Positions 45,011 to 54,287 of a stretch of 64,000 nt of DNA are shown here, one piece after another (position 1 is the first letter of the stretch; each line of letters starts with the position of its first letter). The stretch is taken from NCBI GenBank assembly GCA_036513895.1, contig DATBYF010000096.1, positions 1-64,000 of the forward strand. The letters run 5' to 3'. The notes under the pieces are model-generated. The model saw nothing but the letters and a program-made list of their open reading frames with translations. It did not search any database and was not told where the DNA came from. The stretch comes from Palsa-147 sp036513895. Lineage in GTDB: Bacteria; Acidobacteriota; Terriglobia; Acidiferrales; UBA7541. The position numbers and the translations under genes are program-made.

Positions 45011-46417
45011 ATGAAGAGCATGGATGATGCCGTTCGGCAAAAAAAACTCGCCGCCCTCGGGTCGGTAGGCTCGGCGGTGGTTCTTGTCTGCCTAAAGGCG
45101 TTCTTGGTAATCGCTACCGGCAGCCTCGGAATTCTCTCCGAAATGTTGCATTCAATTCTCGATCTCATCGCGGCAGTCATCACGTATCTTTCCGTGCGTG
45201 TAGCCGATAAGCCAGCGGACGCCGAACATCTATACGGCCACGGAAAGGTGGAAAGTTTTTCAGCATTCGTCGAAACCGGTTTGCTGCTTGTCACGGCCGT
45301 GTACATCATCTGGGAAGCCATCGATCGTCTTGTTCATCAAACGGTTCACATCCGCCCCAGCATTACAGCGATTGTGGTCCTCATTATCGCAATGGGAATT
45401 GATATTGTGCGCTCGCGGACGCTCAGCCGGGTGGCGAAGAGATATCCGAGCGAAGCTTTAGAAGCCGATGCGCTTCATTTTTCGACGGACGTGTGGAGCA
45501 CCTTTGTCGTCATTTTGGGCATTTCGGGTGCCTGGGTCGGCATGAAGTACGGTATTCCATGGCTGGCCTACGCGGATGCGATCGCAGCTCTCGGTGTGGC
45601 TAGCGTGATCCTTTGGATCGGCGGGCGTCTCGGCAAGCGAACTCTCGATGGACTCCTCGACGTTGCACCCTCTGGCCTTCGCGAGAGGATCGAGAGCGCC
45701 GTCAGCGGAATGGAAGGCGTGTTAAACACGAGCCGCGTGCGCGTTCGGCGCTCCGGTCAGCACCATTTCGTGGATATTACGATCAGCGTGCCGCGCACAG
45801 CTAGCCTCGAGCAGGCTCACGCGACGAGCGACGCCGTCGAACGCCGCATTGAGCAGATCGTTCCGTCGGATGTCGTCGTCCACATGGAGCCGCGCGCCCG
45901 CTCTAACGAAAATCTTTTCGAAACCATTCGCGCCATCGCGCAGCGCCAAGGCCTTCCCGTTCACGAGCTTTCCGCTCATGTGTTTGACGGCAAGCTTTTT
46001 ATCGAGATGCACCTCGAGGTGGACGAGACTCTGAGCCTGCAACAAGCGCACCAGCGTGCCACGCTTCTCGAAGATGAGATCCGCGGCGCTACCGACAGGA
46101 ACGCGCTCATCAACATCCATATTGAGCCCCTCGGTGCTGAGATCGCGAGCGCCGAAGAAATGCGCGAGCTCGGCAGATCAGTGCAGAGTTTTCTAGGGTC
46201 GTTGCAGTCTGAATACGGCGAAATTTCAGACTGCCACGAAGTCCACGTACGCAGTGTGGATCACAAGATTTTAGTCTCTTGCCACTGCGCCATGCGCGGC
46301 AGCCTTCCCGTTGTCACGGTCCACGACATCACCGCCGGCCTCGAAGACCGCGTCAAAGAAAAATTTCCTCAGATTTTCCGCGTTACGATTCACCCCGAGC
46401 CTGTTGAAGAGAGTTAG
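45011..46417 (+). CDS. Cation diffusion facilitator transporter with three C-terminal domains
   Basis: 468 residues from ATG 45011; GTG 44957 and ATG 44969 are in frame upstream, but a TATAAT at 44972-44977 may be the promoter, which makes the downstream start more likely. The CDF membrane domain shows the metal sites SEMLHSILDLIAAV in helix 2 and EADALHFSTDVWST in helix 5 (HxxxD in both), with EHLYGHGKVESFSA between. The exporter carries Zn, Fe, Mn or similar ions out of the cytoplasm. After the membrane part, three ferredoxin-like domains follow in tandem, each ending in a similar strand: VVVHMEPR, INIHIEPLG and VTIHPEPVEE. Ordinary members have one. Its end overlaps the convergent GT39-like gene by four bases. 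Confidence 0.92.
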   Translation: MKSMDDAVRQKKLAALGSVGSAVVLVCLKAFLVIATGSLGILSEMLHSILDLIAAVITYLSVRVADKPADAEHLYGHGKVESFSAFVETGLLLVTAVYIIWEAIDRLVHQTVHIRPSITAIVVLIIAMGIDIVRSRTLSRVAKRYPSEALEADALHFSTDVWSTFVVILGISGAWVGMKYGIPWLAYADAIAALGVASVILWIGGRLGKRTLDGLLDVAPSGLRERIESAVSGMEGVLNTSRVRVRRSGQHHFVDITISVPRTASLEQAHATSDAVERRIEQIVPSDVVVHMEPRARSNENLFETIRAIAQRQGLPVHELSAHVFDGKLFIEMHLEVDETLSLQQAHQRATLLEDEIRGATDRNALINIHIEPLGAEIASAEEMRELGRSVQSFLGSLQSEYGEISDCHEVHVRSVDHKILVSCHCAMRGSLPVVTVHDITAGLEDRVKEKFPQIFRVTIHPEPVEES

Positions 46418-47859
46418 GTCAAGCCGCGCGATGCGAAGTTCTCGGAATTACCGTGCCGCACGCATACCTGCGTCGCGAGCGCAATTATTGCGGGAAAACA
46501 CTCCAGCACGTAGCGCGGCTCGGGAGTCTCGTAATGAAGAAAGAAAACCGTTCGGACGATGCAAAATGTAACTAGAAAGAGTGCGAGCCACGATTTTCGC
46601 GCAAGCCACCCACCGGCCACTGCCATTGCCGCAAGCAGTATCGCCAGCGCTCCAAATCCGACCGTCACGCAGAAATCCACTGGATCTTCCTGCCACGCAG
46701 CCCGAATTGGCCAAAGTTGGCCCGAAAACGGCAGAAGTTCGATCCGCGGCGTGAACCACAGCGCGAATGCCCGCCGAATCGGAACCGTCAGATACGTTCG
46801 CAACGGATGCCGCGCGGTCCGCTCACGCGCAACTTCGGCGAAGAACGCGTCTTCCTCCGGCGATATCGTGAGCGTGTCATTGTATTCATCGAAGATGGCA
46901 GCGACCCGATCGCGCTCGTCCTGCGAATCAAACGCGTACGGCGGAATATCGTCCATGTAGATTTCTTCGTCATCAAGCTTCCACGGCACCAGGTAAACAT
47001 CGCGAAAGCGCCAAAGCCACGTGTTCGTCCAGGAATAAAAACCGCGCGGCACAAATTCCCCTGGCAGTTGCGTATAACGTGGCGCAAGAAACTGCACCTC
47101 ACCCACAGCCCGCAGATTTCGCGCCGCCCATGGCAAGAGCGGCAGCAGCATTCCGGCGAGCATAAGCACGCCCGCGCGCACGAGCTTCGGCCAATTCGCA
47201 GGCCGCCACCACCGCGCGATCAGCACTAGGCCGGCAGCACAAAGCAACAAGGGTGTTTCGGGCCGCACCAGTGTCCCGAATCCCACGATCAGGCCGCCGA
47301 CAAACCAGCGATCCTGCACCCATTCCGCCCATTTCGGCCGGTCCGGGTCCGCCTCAACGATCCTGGTCGGCTCGAAGCCTTCGGCCAGCACCAGCAGCGC
47401 CGTCGCCGTAAAAAATGTTGCGAGCACTTCTGTGAGGATGCCTGTCGTATAATTAGCAATGAACGGACAAAGCGCCGCGATCCACAGACCAGCCATTGCC
47501 GCGCGCTTTCGTCCAGCGAGAGGAGAAACTCGCGCCGCGAGCAACGCCACGACGCAGCACGTCGCAAGATCTACAAAAACTTGCGCCAACAAGACGGCCA
47601 AGTGCGACCGGCCCAGCGCCACAGCCACGGCGACGAGGAACGCAGGGTAGCCGGGAGGACGCACGTCCACTGGAAGGATCTGCCCTTGAATGTTTACGCC
47701 ATAGATTCCGTGTTCGAGCCAGTTCTGCGCGAGGTCCATGTACGTCGCTGAATCGCTGGCGGCGTTCATCGGAAACCTCAAGATGAGATACAAACGCAAT
47801 GCGAGCCCTGCGCAGAGAGCCATGACCGCACTTGCGCGCACTTTAATCGAACTTGTCAT
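46414..47859 (-). CDS. Multi-spanning membrane protein, GT39/ArnT-like glycosyltransferase
   Basis: 481 residues with at least nine membrane segments, for example VMALCAGLALRLYLIL, AVLLAQVFVDLATCCVVALLAA, AAMAGLWIAALCPFIANY and AGVLMLAGMLLPLLPWAA. The first loop has SDSATYMDLAQNWLEHGIYG and the pattern RPPGYPAFLVAV, which with an acidic residue in the first loop is the signature of the lipid-linked sugar transferases of the GT39/GT83 group. The long loop between helices is typical too. It transfers a sugar from a polyprenyl phosphate to a protein or lipid outside the membrane, though the acceptor is unknown. The start is 39 bases from the divergent polysaccharide fusion gene, so the two may belong to one process. 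Confidence 0.82.
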   Translation of the reverse strand: MTSSIKVRASAVMALCAGLALRLYLILRFPMNAASDSATYMDLAQNWLEHGIYGVNIQGQILPVDVRPPGYPAFLVAVAVALGRSHLAVLLAQVFVDLATCCVVALLAARVSPLAGRKRAAMAGLWIAALCPFIANYTTGILTEVLATFFTATALLVLAEGFEPTRIVEADPDRPKWAEWVQDRWFVGGLIVGFGTLVRPETPLLLCAAGLVLIARWWRPANWPKLVRAGVLMLAGMLLPLLPWAARNLRAVGEVQFLAPRYTQLPGEFVPRGFYSWTNTWLWRFRDVYLVPWKLDDEEIYMDDIPPYAFDSQDERDRVAAIFDEYNDTLTISPEEDAFFAEVARERTARHPLRTYLTVPIRRAFALWFTPRIELLPFSGQLWPIRAAWQEDPVDFCVTVGFGALAILLAAMAVAGGWLARKSWLALFLVTFCIVRTVFFLHYETPEPRYVLECFPAIIALATQVCVRHGNSENFASRGLT

Positions 47860-47898
47860 TTACGCTATCCCAGTGGATGGCTAGCTTGGATTGTCCTG

Positions 47899-50800
47899 AT
47901 GGCTGATGGCAAGCCCATTTTCTATGATGAGGAGCGCCGCCGATGGAAGCGGACGCGCCGCGTACTGGAAATTTCGGGCGCTCTATTCGCGTTCGTCGCC
48001 GTAGTTTTCGTTATCAACGTTCTTCGCAAGCCTGACTTGCCCGAACTCTTGGTTCCTTACACGCGGCCGCTTCTGCGTGGCATTCGCGGAACCAAAAGTT
48101 CCAAATTGCCCGTCGTTCGTCATGGGCGAAAAAAGCGAATCTCAGCACTCGGGCAGGAGCCCGATCATTACGACCCTCTCCGCGCCGCATTCTACGAAAA
48201 TGGCGACCCCAGCGGCTTTGCGTCGCTCCAGCAGCATTATCACGACCTCGACTTGCTGATTCCCGAAGGTCTGAAGTCCGTTACAACCGATGGACGCCTC
48301 GATGTTGACCTAGATCCCAAAATCCCGGACTGGATGCACACCACTGGCGTAGAGCTGCCGCTCATGCCGCTGCTGCAAAACTCAGATGGCGTCGTCTGGC
48401 ACATCAAAGAAATGTCGGAAATGCTTTCGCATCAACCCGCGCGTTCCGCATTGATCGGTTCCATCGTTCGATACGAAGTGGCTCAGCGTTTCGCCGGCGT
48501 TGCGCTCGATTTCGAACAAGTCCCGGACGCCAGCCAAAGTGATTTCAAGAAATTTGTGACGGAACTTGCGACTGCGCTTCACGCTCAGAACCTGAAGCTG
48601 ATGGTCGCGCTACCCGCGGCCGACTGGTCGTATGACTACAAAGGCATCGCGCAGGCATCCGACGCCGTCATTCTCATGAACTACGATCAGCACTGGCTGT
48701 CGTCGCCGCCCGGCCCGATTGCCGCTCAGGATTGGTATCTCACGAATCTCACCAAGATTTTGGCGCTGGTGCCGCGCGAAAAGCTCGTGATGGGCATCGC
48801 AAATTACGCCTACGACTGGCCAGAGAAATCGAAGAGCGATCCGCATCCCGTTGGTTCGGCCTTGACGTATCAAGGCGCCGTCGTCCGCGCGGTCGAATCG
48901 GAAGCCGATATCACTTTCGATTCCGATGCACTCAACCCCCACTACTCCTATGAAGACGAAAACAACATAGTCCATCAGGTCTGGATGCTCGATGGCGTTA
49001 CCGCCTACAACGAATTGCGCGCCGCCGAGCAAGAAGGGGTGCGGGGAACAGTAGTCTGGCGTCTCGGCTCTGAAGATCCTTCGATGTGGTTCATCTGGGA
49101 CACGATTCATCCGACCGACGTTGACCGCAGCAAGCTCACCGATCTTCCGCCCGGCTATGACCTGGTTCTCGAAGGCAGCGGCGATATTTGGCGCATAACG
49201 AACACGCCGATAAGCGGAAAGCGCAGCTTCGACTACGACGCGTCGTCGGACGATTTCGACGACGAAAGCTTCGAAGTGTTCCCGATGCCGTGGCGCATCG
49301 AGCAAATGGGCGCCTCGCAGAACAAAGTGGCGCTCACCTTCGACGATGGCCCCGACCCCACATGGACGCCAAAAATTCTCGACATCCTGAAGGCAAAGAA
49401 CGCGCCCGCCACATTCTTTGCCATCGGGACCGATGCTGATATCTCGCCCGACTTGATTCGCCGCGAATATGCTGAGGGTAACGAAATCGGAAATCACACG
49501 TACACTCATCCTGATTTCGAGGCGGCTTCCAAAGGACAAATTCAGTTCGAACTGAATCTCACCGAACGATTACTCGAATCCACGCTCGGTGTGAAAACGA
49601 TTCTCTTCCGCCCGCCCTACGGCATAGACCATCAGCCAGAAACCGCGAGCGAGATTGCGCTTTTGCCCATTCCGCAATCCATGGGCTACGTCATTGTTGG
49701 CGCGCGCATTGACCCGCACGATTGGGGAGAAGTCGGCGATCAGCCGCCTCCCCCAGCGGAAGATATCGTGAAACGCGTTGTCGCCGATGCCGATAAGCAG
49801 GTCCGCTCCGGCCAGGGAAACATCATTTTGATGCACGACGGAGGTGGCGACCGCAGTCATACCGTTGAGGCATTGCCGCAGGTGATTGACGCTCTCCGCG
49901 CGAAGGGCTACGAATTCGTCCAGGTATCGGACTTGCTCGGCCAGACCCGCGCACAAGTGATGCCGCCACTCAGCGAAAGGGAGTGGATCTTCGCACGCAT
50001 TGACTGGTTCATGTTCGAGATCGCGCACTGGTTCCGAATGGCGATAGCGTTCATCTTTATGGCCGGAATTCTTCTTGTCAGCGGCCGCGCTTTGATCATA
50101 GGTTTGCTTGCACTCATTGAAAAGGCGCGTCCCGCGCCTGGCGATCATCCGGAATATCAGCCGACCGTGAGCGTTCTCATTCCCGCTTACAACGAAGAAG
50201 CAGTCATCGTGGCCACAGTTCGCGCCGCGCTTGCTTCGGATTATCCCAAGCTTGAAATCCTCGTCGTGGATGACGGCTCAACCGACCGCACAAGCGAGCG
50301 CCTCCGCGCCGAATTCGACTCGGATTCGCGGGTGCGCCTGATCACGCAACCTAACCGGGGCAAACCCGCGGCGCTGAATCATGCCCTCGCGTCGGCAACC
50401 GGCGAAATCATGGTCACGATTGACGCGGATACCTGCGTGAATCGAGATGCTATCAGAAAGCTCGTTCGCAATTTTGCCGACGCCCGCGTCGCCGCCGTTG
50501 CCGGCAATGTGAAGGTGATGAACCGCAATCGGTGGCTGACGCGCTGGCAGGCGCTCGAATACATCACCAGTCAAAATCTGGAGAAGCGCGCATTCGATTT
50601 GTTGAATTGCATTCCCGTCGTGCCCGGCGCCGTTGGCGCGTGGCGAACGGATGTGGTCCGCAGTTGCGGCGGTTTCTCGCGAGACACGGTTGCGGAAGAC
50701 ACCGATCTGACCATGACCATTCGCCGCCAGGGATGGAAAATTCTCTACGACGAAGACGCCATCGGTTACACGGAAGCGCCCGAAACCGTAAGCGCGCTCA

Positions 50801-51288
50801 TCCGCCAGCGATTCCGCTGGACCTTCGGCACGATCCAGGCCGTCTGGAAGCATATCGACACGCTCGGACGAAAAAGATATGGCTCGCTCGGCTGGATTGC
50901 GCTGCCAAATATATTTCTATTTCAGATTCTGTTACCGCTCGTCTCGCCGGTGATTGACCTGCTGTTCCTGACGTCGCTCCTGCTCTGGGGCCTCGCGCAA
51001 TTTCGCATCACGCGTCTGCCGCAACTCTGGACCGCGCAAGACGTGGAGCGCTCTCTAATTTTCTTTGCAGTGTTTATGGTGATTGATCTGCTGACCTGCG
51101 TAATTGCGTTCGCGCTCGAGAAGCACGAAGACTGGACGCTGCTCGCGCCGCTGCTCATTCAGCGCTTTTATTATCGCCAAATGATGTACGTCGTGCTCTT
51201 CCGTGCGCTCAAGGAAGCCGTGCGCGGGCGCCCGGTCGGCTGGCGCGGCGTCGAGCCGCAAATGCCCGCCCCCGTTCCCAGCGATTAG
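47899..51288 (+). CDS. Three-enzyme fusion: GH18-like domain, polysaccharide deacetylase and GT2 glycosyltransferase
   Basis: 1129 residues. One membrane helix (ISGALFAFVAVVFVINVL, about 25-42) is followed by a GH18-type barrel (about 95-430) with the DxE end of the catalytic motif in FAGVALDFEQ (Asp204, Glu206) and VILMNYDQHW. The polysaccharide deacetylase (NodB) domain (about 475-690) has VALTFDDGPDP, GNEIGNHTYTHPDF, FRPPYG and ILMHDGGGDRSHT, with all metal and catalytic residues. After a second membrane helix (about 713-740) comes a processive GT2 domain: TVSVLIPAYNEEAV, EILVVDDGSTDRTS, VTIDADTCVN, AEDTDLTM and QRFRW, then C-terminal membrane helices (about 895-1080). The protein should make a beta-linked N-acetylglucosamine-like polymer, deacetylate it and trim it at one site of the membrane. 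Confidence 0.95.
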   Translation: MADGKPIFYDEERRRWKRTRRVLEISGALFAFVAVVFVINVLRKPDLPELLVPYTRPLLRGIRGTKSSKLPVVRHGRKKRISALGQEPDHYDPLRAAFYENGDPSGFASLQQHYHDLDLLIPEGLKSVTTDGRLDVDLDPKIPDWMHTTGVELPLMPLLQNSDGVVWHIKEMSEMLSHQPARSALIGSIVRYEVAQRFAGVALDFEQVPDASQSDFKKFVTELATALHAQNLKLMVALPAADWSYDYKGIAQASDAVILMNYDQHWLSSPPGPIAAQDWYLTNLTKILALVPREKLVMGIANYAYDWPEKSKSDPHPVGSALTYQGAVVRAVESEADITFDSDALNPHYSYEDENNIVHQVWMLDGVTAYNELRAAEQEGVRGTVVWRLGSEDPSMWFIWDTIHPTDVDRSKLTDLPPGYDLVLEGSGDIWRITNTPISGKRSFDYDASSDDFDDESFEVFPMPWRIEQMGASQNKVALTFDDGPDPTWTPKILDILKAKNAPATFFAIGTDADISPDLIRREYAEGNEIGNHTYTHPDFEAASKGQIQFELNLTERLLESTLGVKTILFRPPYGIDHQPETASEIALLPIPQSMGYVIVGARIDPHDWGEVGDQPPPPAEDIVKRVVADADKQVRSGQGNIILMHDGGGDRSHTVEALPQVIDALRAKGYEFVQVSDLLGQTRAQVMPPLSEREWIFARIDWFMFEIAHWFRMAIAFIFMAGILLVSGRALIIGLLALIEKARPAPGDHPEYQPTVSVLIPAYNEEAVIVATVRAALASDYPKLEILVVDDGSTDRTSERLRAEFDSDSRVRLITQPNRGKPAALNHALASATGEIMVTIDADTCVNRDAIRKLVRNFADARVAAVAGNVKVMNRNRWLTRWQALEYITSQNLEKRAFDLLNCIPVVPGAVGAWRTDVVRSCGGFSRDTVAEDTDLTMTIRRQGWKILYDEDAIGYTEAPETVSALIRQRFRWTFGTIQAVWKHIDTLGRKRYGSLGWIALPNIFLFQILLPLVSPVIDLLFLTSLLLWGLAQFRITRLPQLWTAQDVERSLIFFAVFMVIDLLTCVIAFALEKHEDWTLLAPLLIQRFYYRQMMYVVLFRALKEAVRGRPVGWRGVEPQMPAPVPSD

Positions 51289-51425
51289 CTTCCACGATTT
51301 GTGCGTCCCGGCCAGCCCGAGAAGCTGGATGTTTTCCCTCTGGAATTCGGCGCTTTTCCGTATTCTAATTAGGGCGATTCTGAAGGCCCGGCAACGTCCC
51401 GCCGATCTCGAGAGGAAGGTGAGAA

Positions 51426-51932
51426 ATGCCTTCGATTTCCTTCCAGGTAAATGGACAATCCCGCACAGTTGATGTCAGTCCCGATACGCCGCTGCTCTGG
51501 GTATTGCGCGACTCTCTGCAATTGACCGGGACGAAATACGGCTGCGGAATTTCTCAATGCGGTGCCTGCACGGTCCACGTTGACGGCGATCCGACCCGCT
51601 CCTGCGTCACTCCAGTCTCCGCCGTAGCCGGAAAAAGCATCACAACCATCGAAGGTCTTTCGCTCGATCGCAGCCATCCAATTCAGCAGGCTTGGATCGC
51701 CGAGCAGGTCCCCCAGTGCGGCTATTGCCAATCAGGGCAGATCATGACCGCCGTGGCGCTCCTCGCGCACACGCCGAAGCCCACCGACGCCGACATCGAT
51801 CAAGCCATGTCCGGCAACATCTGCCGGTGCGGCATGTACCAGCGAATGCGCAAAGCGATCCATCGTGCTGCGGGCCAGCTCGCGGCGGACGCCGCTCCCG
51901 CGGCTTCTTATGCGAAGGGCGGTGCGCAATGA
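51426..51932 (+). CDS. [2Fe-2S] subunit of a molybdenum hydroxylase, isoquinoline 1-oxidoreductase alpha type
   Basis: 168 residues with two iron-sulfur domains. The plant-ferredoxin-like one is KYGCGISQCGACTVHVDG plus the later Cys in RSCVTPV; the second, all-helical one has CGYCQSGQIM and GNICRCGMYQRMRKAI. Electrons from substrate oxidation pass through these clusters. The start has a strong GAGGAAGGTGAG site. The molybdopterin subunit gene overlaps the stop by four bases. The C-terminal alanine-rich tail may be a linker. IorA-like subunits of this group lack an FAD subunit and pass electrons to cytochromes. Confidence 0.95.
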   Translation: MPSISFQVNGQSRTVDVSPDTPLLWVLRDSLQLTGTKYGCGISQCGACTVHVDGDPTRSCVTPVSAVAGKSITTIEGLSLDRSHPIQQAWIAEQVPQCGYCQSGQIMTAVALLAHTPKPTDADIDQAMSGNICRCGMYQRMRKAIHRAAGQLAADAAPAASYAKGGAQ

Positions 51933-54160
51933 GCTCGACGGTTCTTACTCCAAAGCTCTCCCGCCGCGGATTTGTAAAGGTGAGTGCCGCGTACAGCGCA
52001 GCGCTCGTCATCGGATTTTATCTGCCATCAGTCGCCGGCGCACAGGAAGAGGGCGGCGGCCCCAGTAAAGAAGCGCCGCTCATCAATCCTCTTAATGCAT
52101 GGATTCGAATCAGCCAGGACGGCAAAGTCACGCTGATCGTGGGCAAATCGGAAATGGGGCAAGGCGTCATGACCGCGCTGCCCATGATTCTGGCGGATGA
52201 ATTGGAAGTGGATTGGAATCTTGTCCACGTAGAACAGGCCGCAACGAAGCCGGATATTTACGAGTCTCTCGGCACGGGCGGCAGCGGCAGCGTTCTCGAT
52301 TCCTGGATGCCGTTGCGTCAGGCCGGTGCGACCGCACGGCAGATGCTGATTCAAGCAGCCGCCAATGCTTGGGGCGTGGATGCGGCAAGTTGCTTCGCGA
52401 AGGATGGAGGCGTCGTTCACAATCCGCGCGGCCATCGCCTCGAATACGGTGAACTCGTCGCGAAGGCTTTGAAATTGCCGGTTCCCGATCCGAAGAAAGT
52501 CGTCCTGAAAAATCCAGACACCTTCCGCTACATTGGCACATCACTCCCGCGCGTGGACATTCCTTCAAAGGTGGACGGCTCGGCGAAATTCGGCATAGAC
52601 GTTCGCGTTCCCGGAATGCTCTATGCCGTCGTCGCGCGCTGTCCCACGTTCGGCGGCAAAGTGAAAACGTTCGATGCGGCGAAAGCGAAGGCCGTTCCGG
52701 GAGTGCGCGAAGTCGTCGAAATCCCCGCAGTGGAGAAGGGTGCGCACACCGCCGGCGGCATCGCCGTCGTCGCCGATTCCACATGGGCTGCGATGCAAGG
52801 CCGCGACGCTCTCTCAATCGAGTGGGACAACGGACCGCACGCGGACGAAACCACCGATTCACTGCGCGAACAATTGCAATCGCTGACGACGAAACCCGGC
52901 AAAGTCGTACGCAAGGAAGGCGATGTCGAACCGGTTCTTGCGGACGCAACGAATAAAATCGAAGCGGCCTACGAATTGCCTTTTCTCGCGCACGCGTCAA
53001 TGGAGCCGATGAATTGCACCGCCGACGTCCACGCCAACCGCGCGGAACTTTGGGCGCCGACGCAAGGACCCGACTGGAACCAGAGCATGGTCGCGCAGGT
53101 CCTGAAGCTGCCAAAACATTCCGTCGTCGTGCACACGGTGCTCATGGGCGGCGCATTCGGCCGGCGCTATCAAACCGATTTCGCTGTCGAAGCCGCGCAA
53201 GTCTCAAAAGTGATTGGCAAGCCCGTCCAGTTGCTTTGGACGCGCGAAGACGATATGCAGCATGATTTCTATCGCCCTGCTTCGCACCATCGCATGGCTG
53301 CGGCTCTCGACGATAAAGGCGCCATCGTAGCCTGGCGGCATCGGGTCTCCTCGACATCGATCTCGGAATTCTGGCGCTCTGGCCCAAATCCCGCCGAGCA
53401 GGAAATCGGAAGCGCTGAAGTACTTCCATACGCGACTGCGAATTTTCAGATTGAATACGCGCCCGCGAAATCCGGCGTGCCGCGCGCTTGGTGGCGCTCG
53501 GTGGAACAGACGCCAAGCGCTTTCGCCGTGGAAAGCTTCATCGACGAATTGGCTGCTGCCGCAAAAATCGATCCATACGAGTACCGCCTTCGCCTGTTCG
53601 ATGAACGCAAGCCGATGTCGAGCAAGTTGTGGCCGGAAGGTCCGCCGCTCGTCGTCAAGCGCATGAAGGCCACATTGCAGCTCGCGGCAGAGAAAGCCGG
53701 ATGGGGCACGCCCGCGCGCGAAGGCCGCTCGCGCGGCATCGCCTGCTTCTACTCCTTCAACACGTATGCCGCCGAGGTCGTGGAAGTTTCTGTTGCGGCC
53801 GGCGGAAAATTCCGCGTGGGTCGCGTCGTTTGCGCCGTGGATTGCGGCAGGGCCGTCGATCCCGATGGGGTGAAGGCGCAAATCGAAAGCGGCATCGTGT
53901 ATGCGCTCTCGGCCGTCCTCACCGGCGAGATCACCATCGCCAGGGGCAGCGTCGAGCAAAGCAATTTCAACGATTACAAAGTGATGCGCATGCGCGACAT
54001 GCCCGAGGTCGAAGTCCACATTGTGCCAAGCACTGAGCGCCCCACCGGCGTCGGCGAGCCAGGCCTGCCGCCGCTTGCTCCGGCGATTGCGAGCGCGATT
54101 TTCGCTGCTACCGGCAAGCGCATCCGTCGGCTTCCTATCCGCGCTGCAGACTTGGCATAG
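51929..54160 (+). CDS. Molybdopterin-binding subunit, isoquinoline 1-oxidoreductase beta type
   Basis: 743 residues. The N-terminus LSRRGFVKVSAAYSAALVIGF is a twin-arginine signal, so the folded complex is sent to the periplasm. The molybdopterin/aldehyde-oxidase domains follow: KVTLIVGKSEMGQGVMTALPMILADEL, GGSGSVLDSWMPLRQAGATARQML, YELPFLAHASMEPMNCTADV, GGAFGRRYQTDFAVEAAQVSK and VGEPGLPPLAPAIASAIFAATGKRIRRLP. The Glu of GEPGLPPLAPA is the position of the catalytic base in the family. The pair oxidises N-heterocycles or aldehydes; the substrate is not determined from sequence. It starts in an ATGA overlap with the iron-sulfur subunit. Confidence 0.94.
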   Translation: MSSTVLTPKLSRRGFVKVSAAYSAALVIGFYLPSVAGAQEEGGGPSKEAPLINPLNAWIRISQDGKVTLIVGKSEMGQGVMTALPMILADELEVDWNLVHVEQAATKPDIYESLGTGGSGSVLDSWMPLRQAGATARQMLIQAAANAWGVDAASCFAKDGGVVHNPRGHRLEYGELVAKALKLPVPDPKKVVLKNPDTFRYIGTSLPRVDIPSKVDGSAKFGIDVRVPGMLYAVVARCPTFGGKVKTFDAAKAKAVPGVREVVEIPAVEKGAHTAGGIAVVADSTWAAMQGRDALSIEWDNGPHADETTDSLREQLQSLTTKPGKVVRKEGDVEPVLADATNKIEAAYELPFLAHASMEPMNCTADVHANRAELWAPTQGPDWNQSMVAQVLKLPKHSVVVHTVLMGGAFGRRYQTDFAVEAAQVSKVIGKPVQLLWTREDDMQHDFYRPASHHRMAAALDDKGAIVAWRHRVSSTSISEFWRSGPNPAEQEIGSAEVLPYATANFQIEYAPAKSGVPRAWWRSVEQTPSAFAVESFIDELAAAAKIDPYEYRLRLFDERKPMSSKLWPEGPPLVVKRMKATLQLAAEKAGWGTPAREGRSRGIACFYSFNTYAAEVVEVSVAAGGKFRVGRVVCAVDCGRAVDPDGVKAQIESGIVYALSAVLTGEITIARGSVEQSNFNDYKVMRMRDMPEVEVHIVPSTERPTGVGEPGLPPLAPAIASAIFAATGKRIRRLPIRAADLA

Positions 54161-54167
54161 AAGCGCT

Positions 54168-54187
54168 CGGCAGCAAGTCAGCTGCCG
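54168..54187. terminator. Hairpin behind the molybdopterin subunit gene
   Basis: CGGCAGC at 54168-54174 and GCTGCCG at 54181-54187 form a 7-base stem with a 6-base loop, seven bases after the stop codon. There is no T-run, so it is only a possible terminator. Confidence 0.4.
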
Positions 54188-54287
54188 CGCCCCTACTGCC
54201 AAATTGATCGCTCGCAAGTGCACTGTCACCTCGGTATGTCGGCGCAATCAGTCCGGTAAATTGGTAGATTCTTTGTAGGAATCTGCC

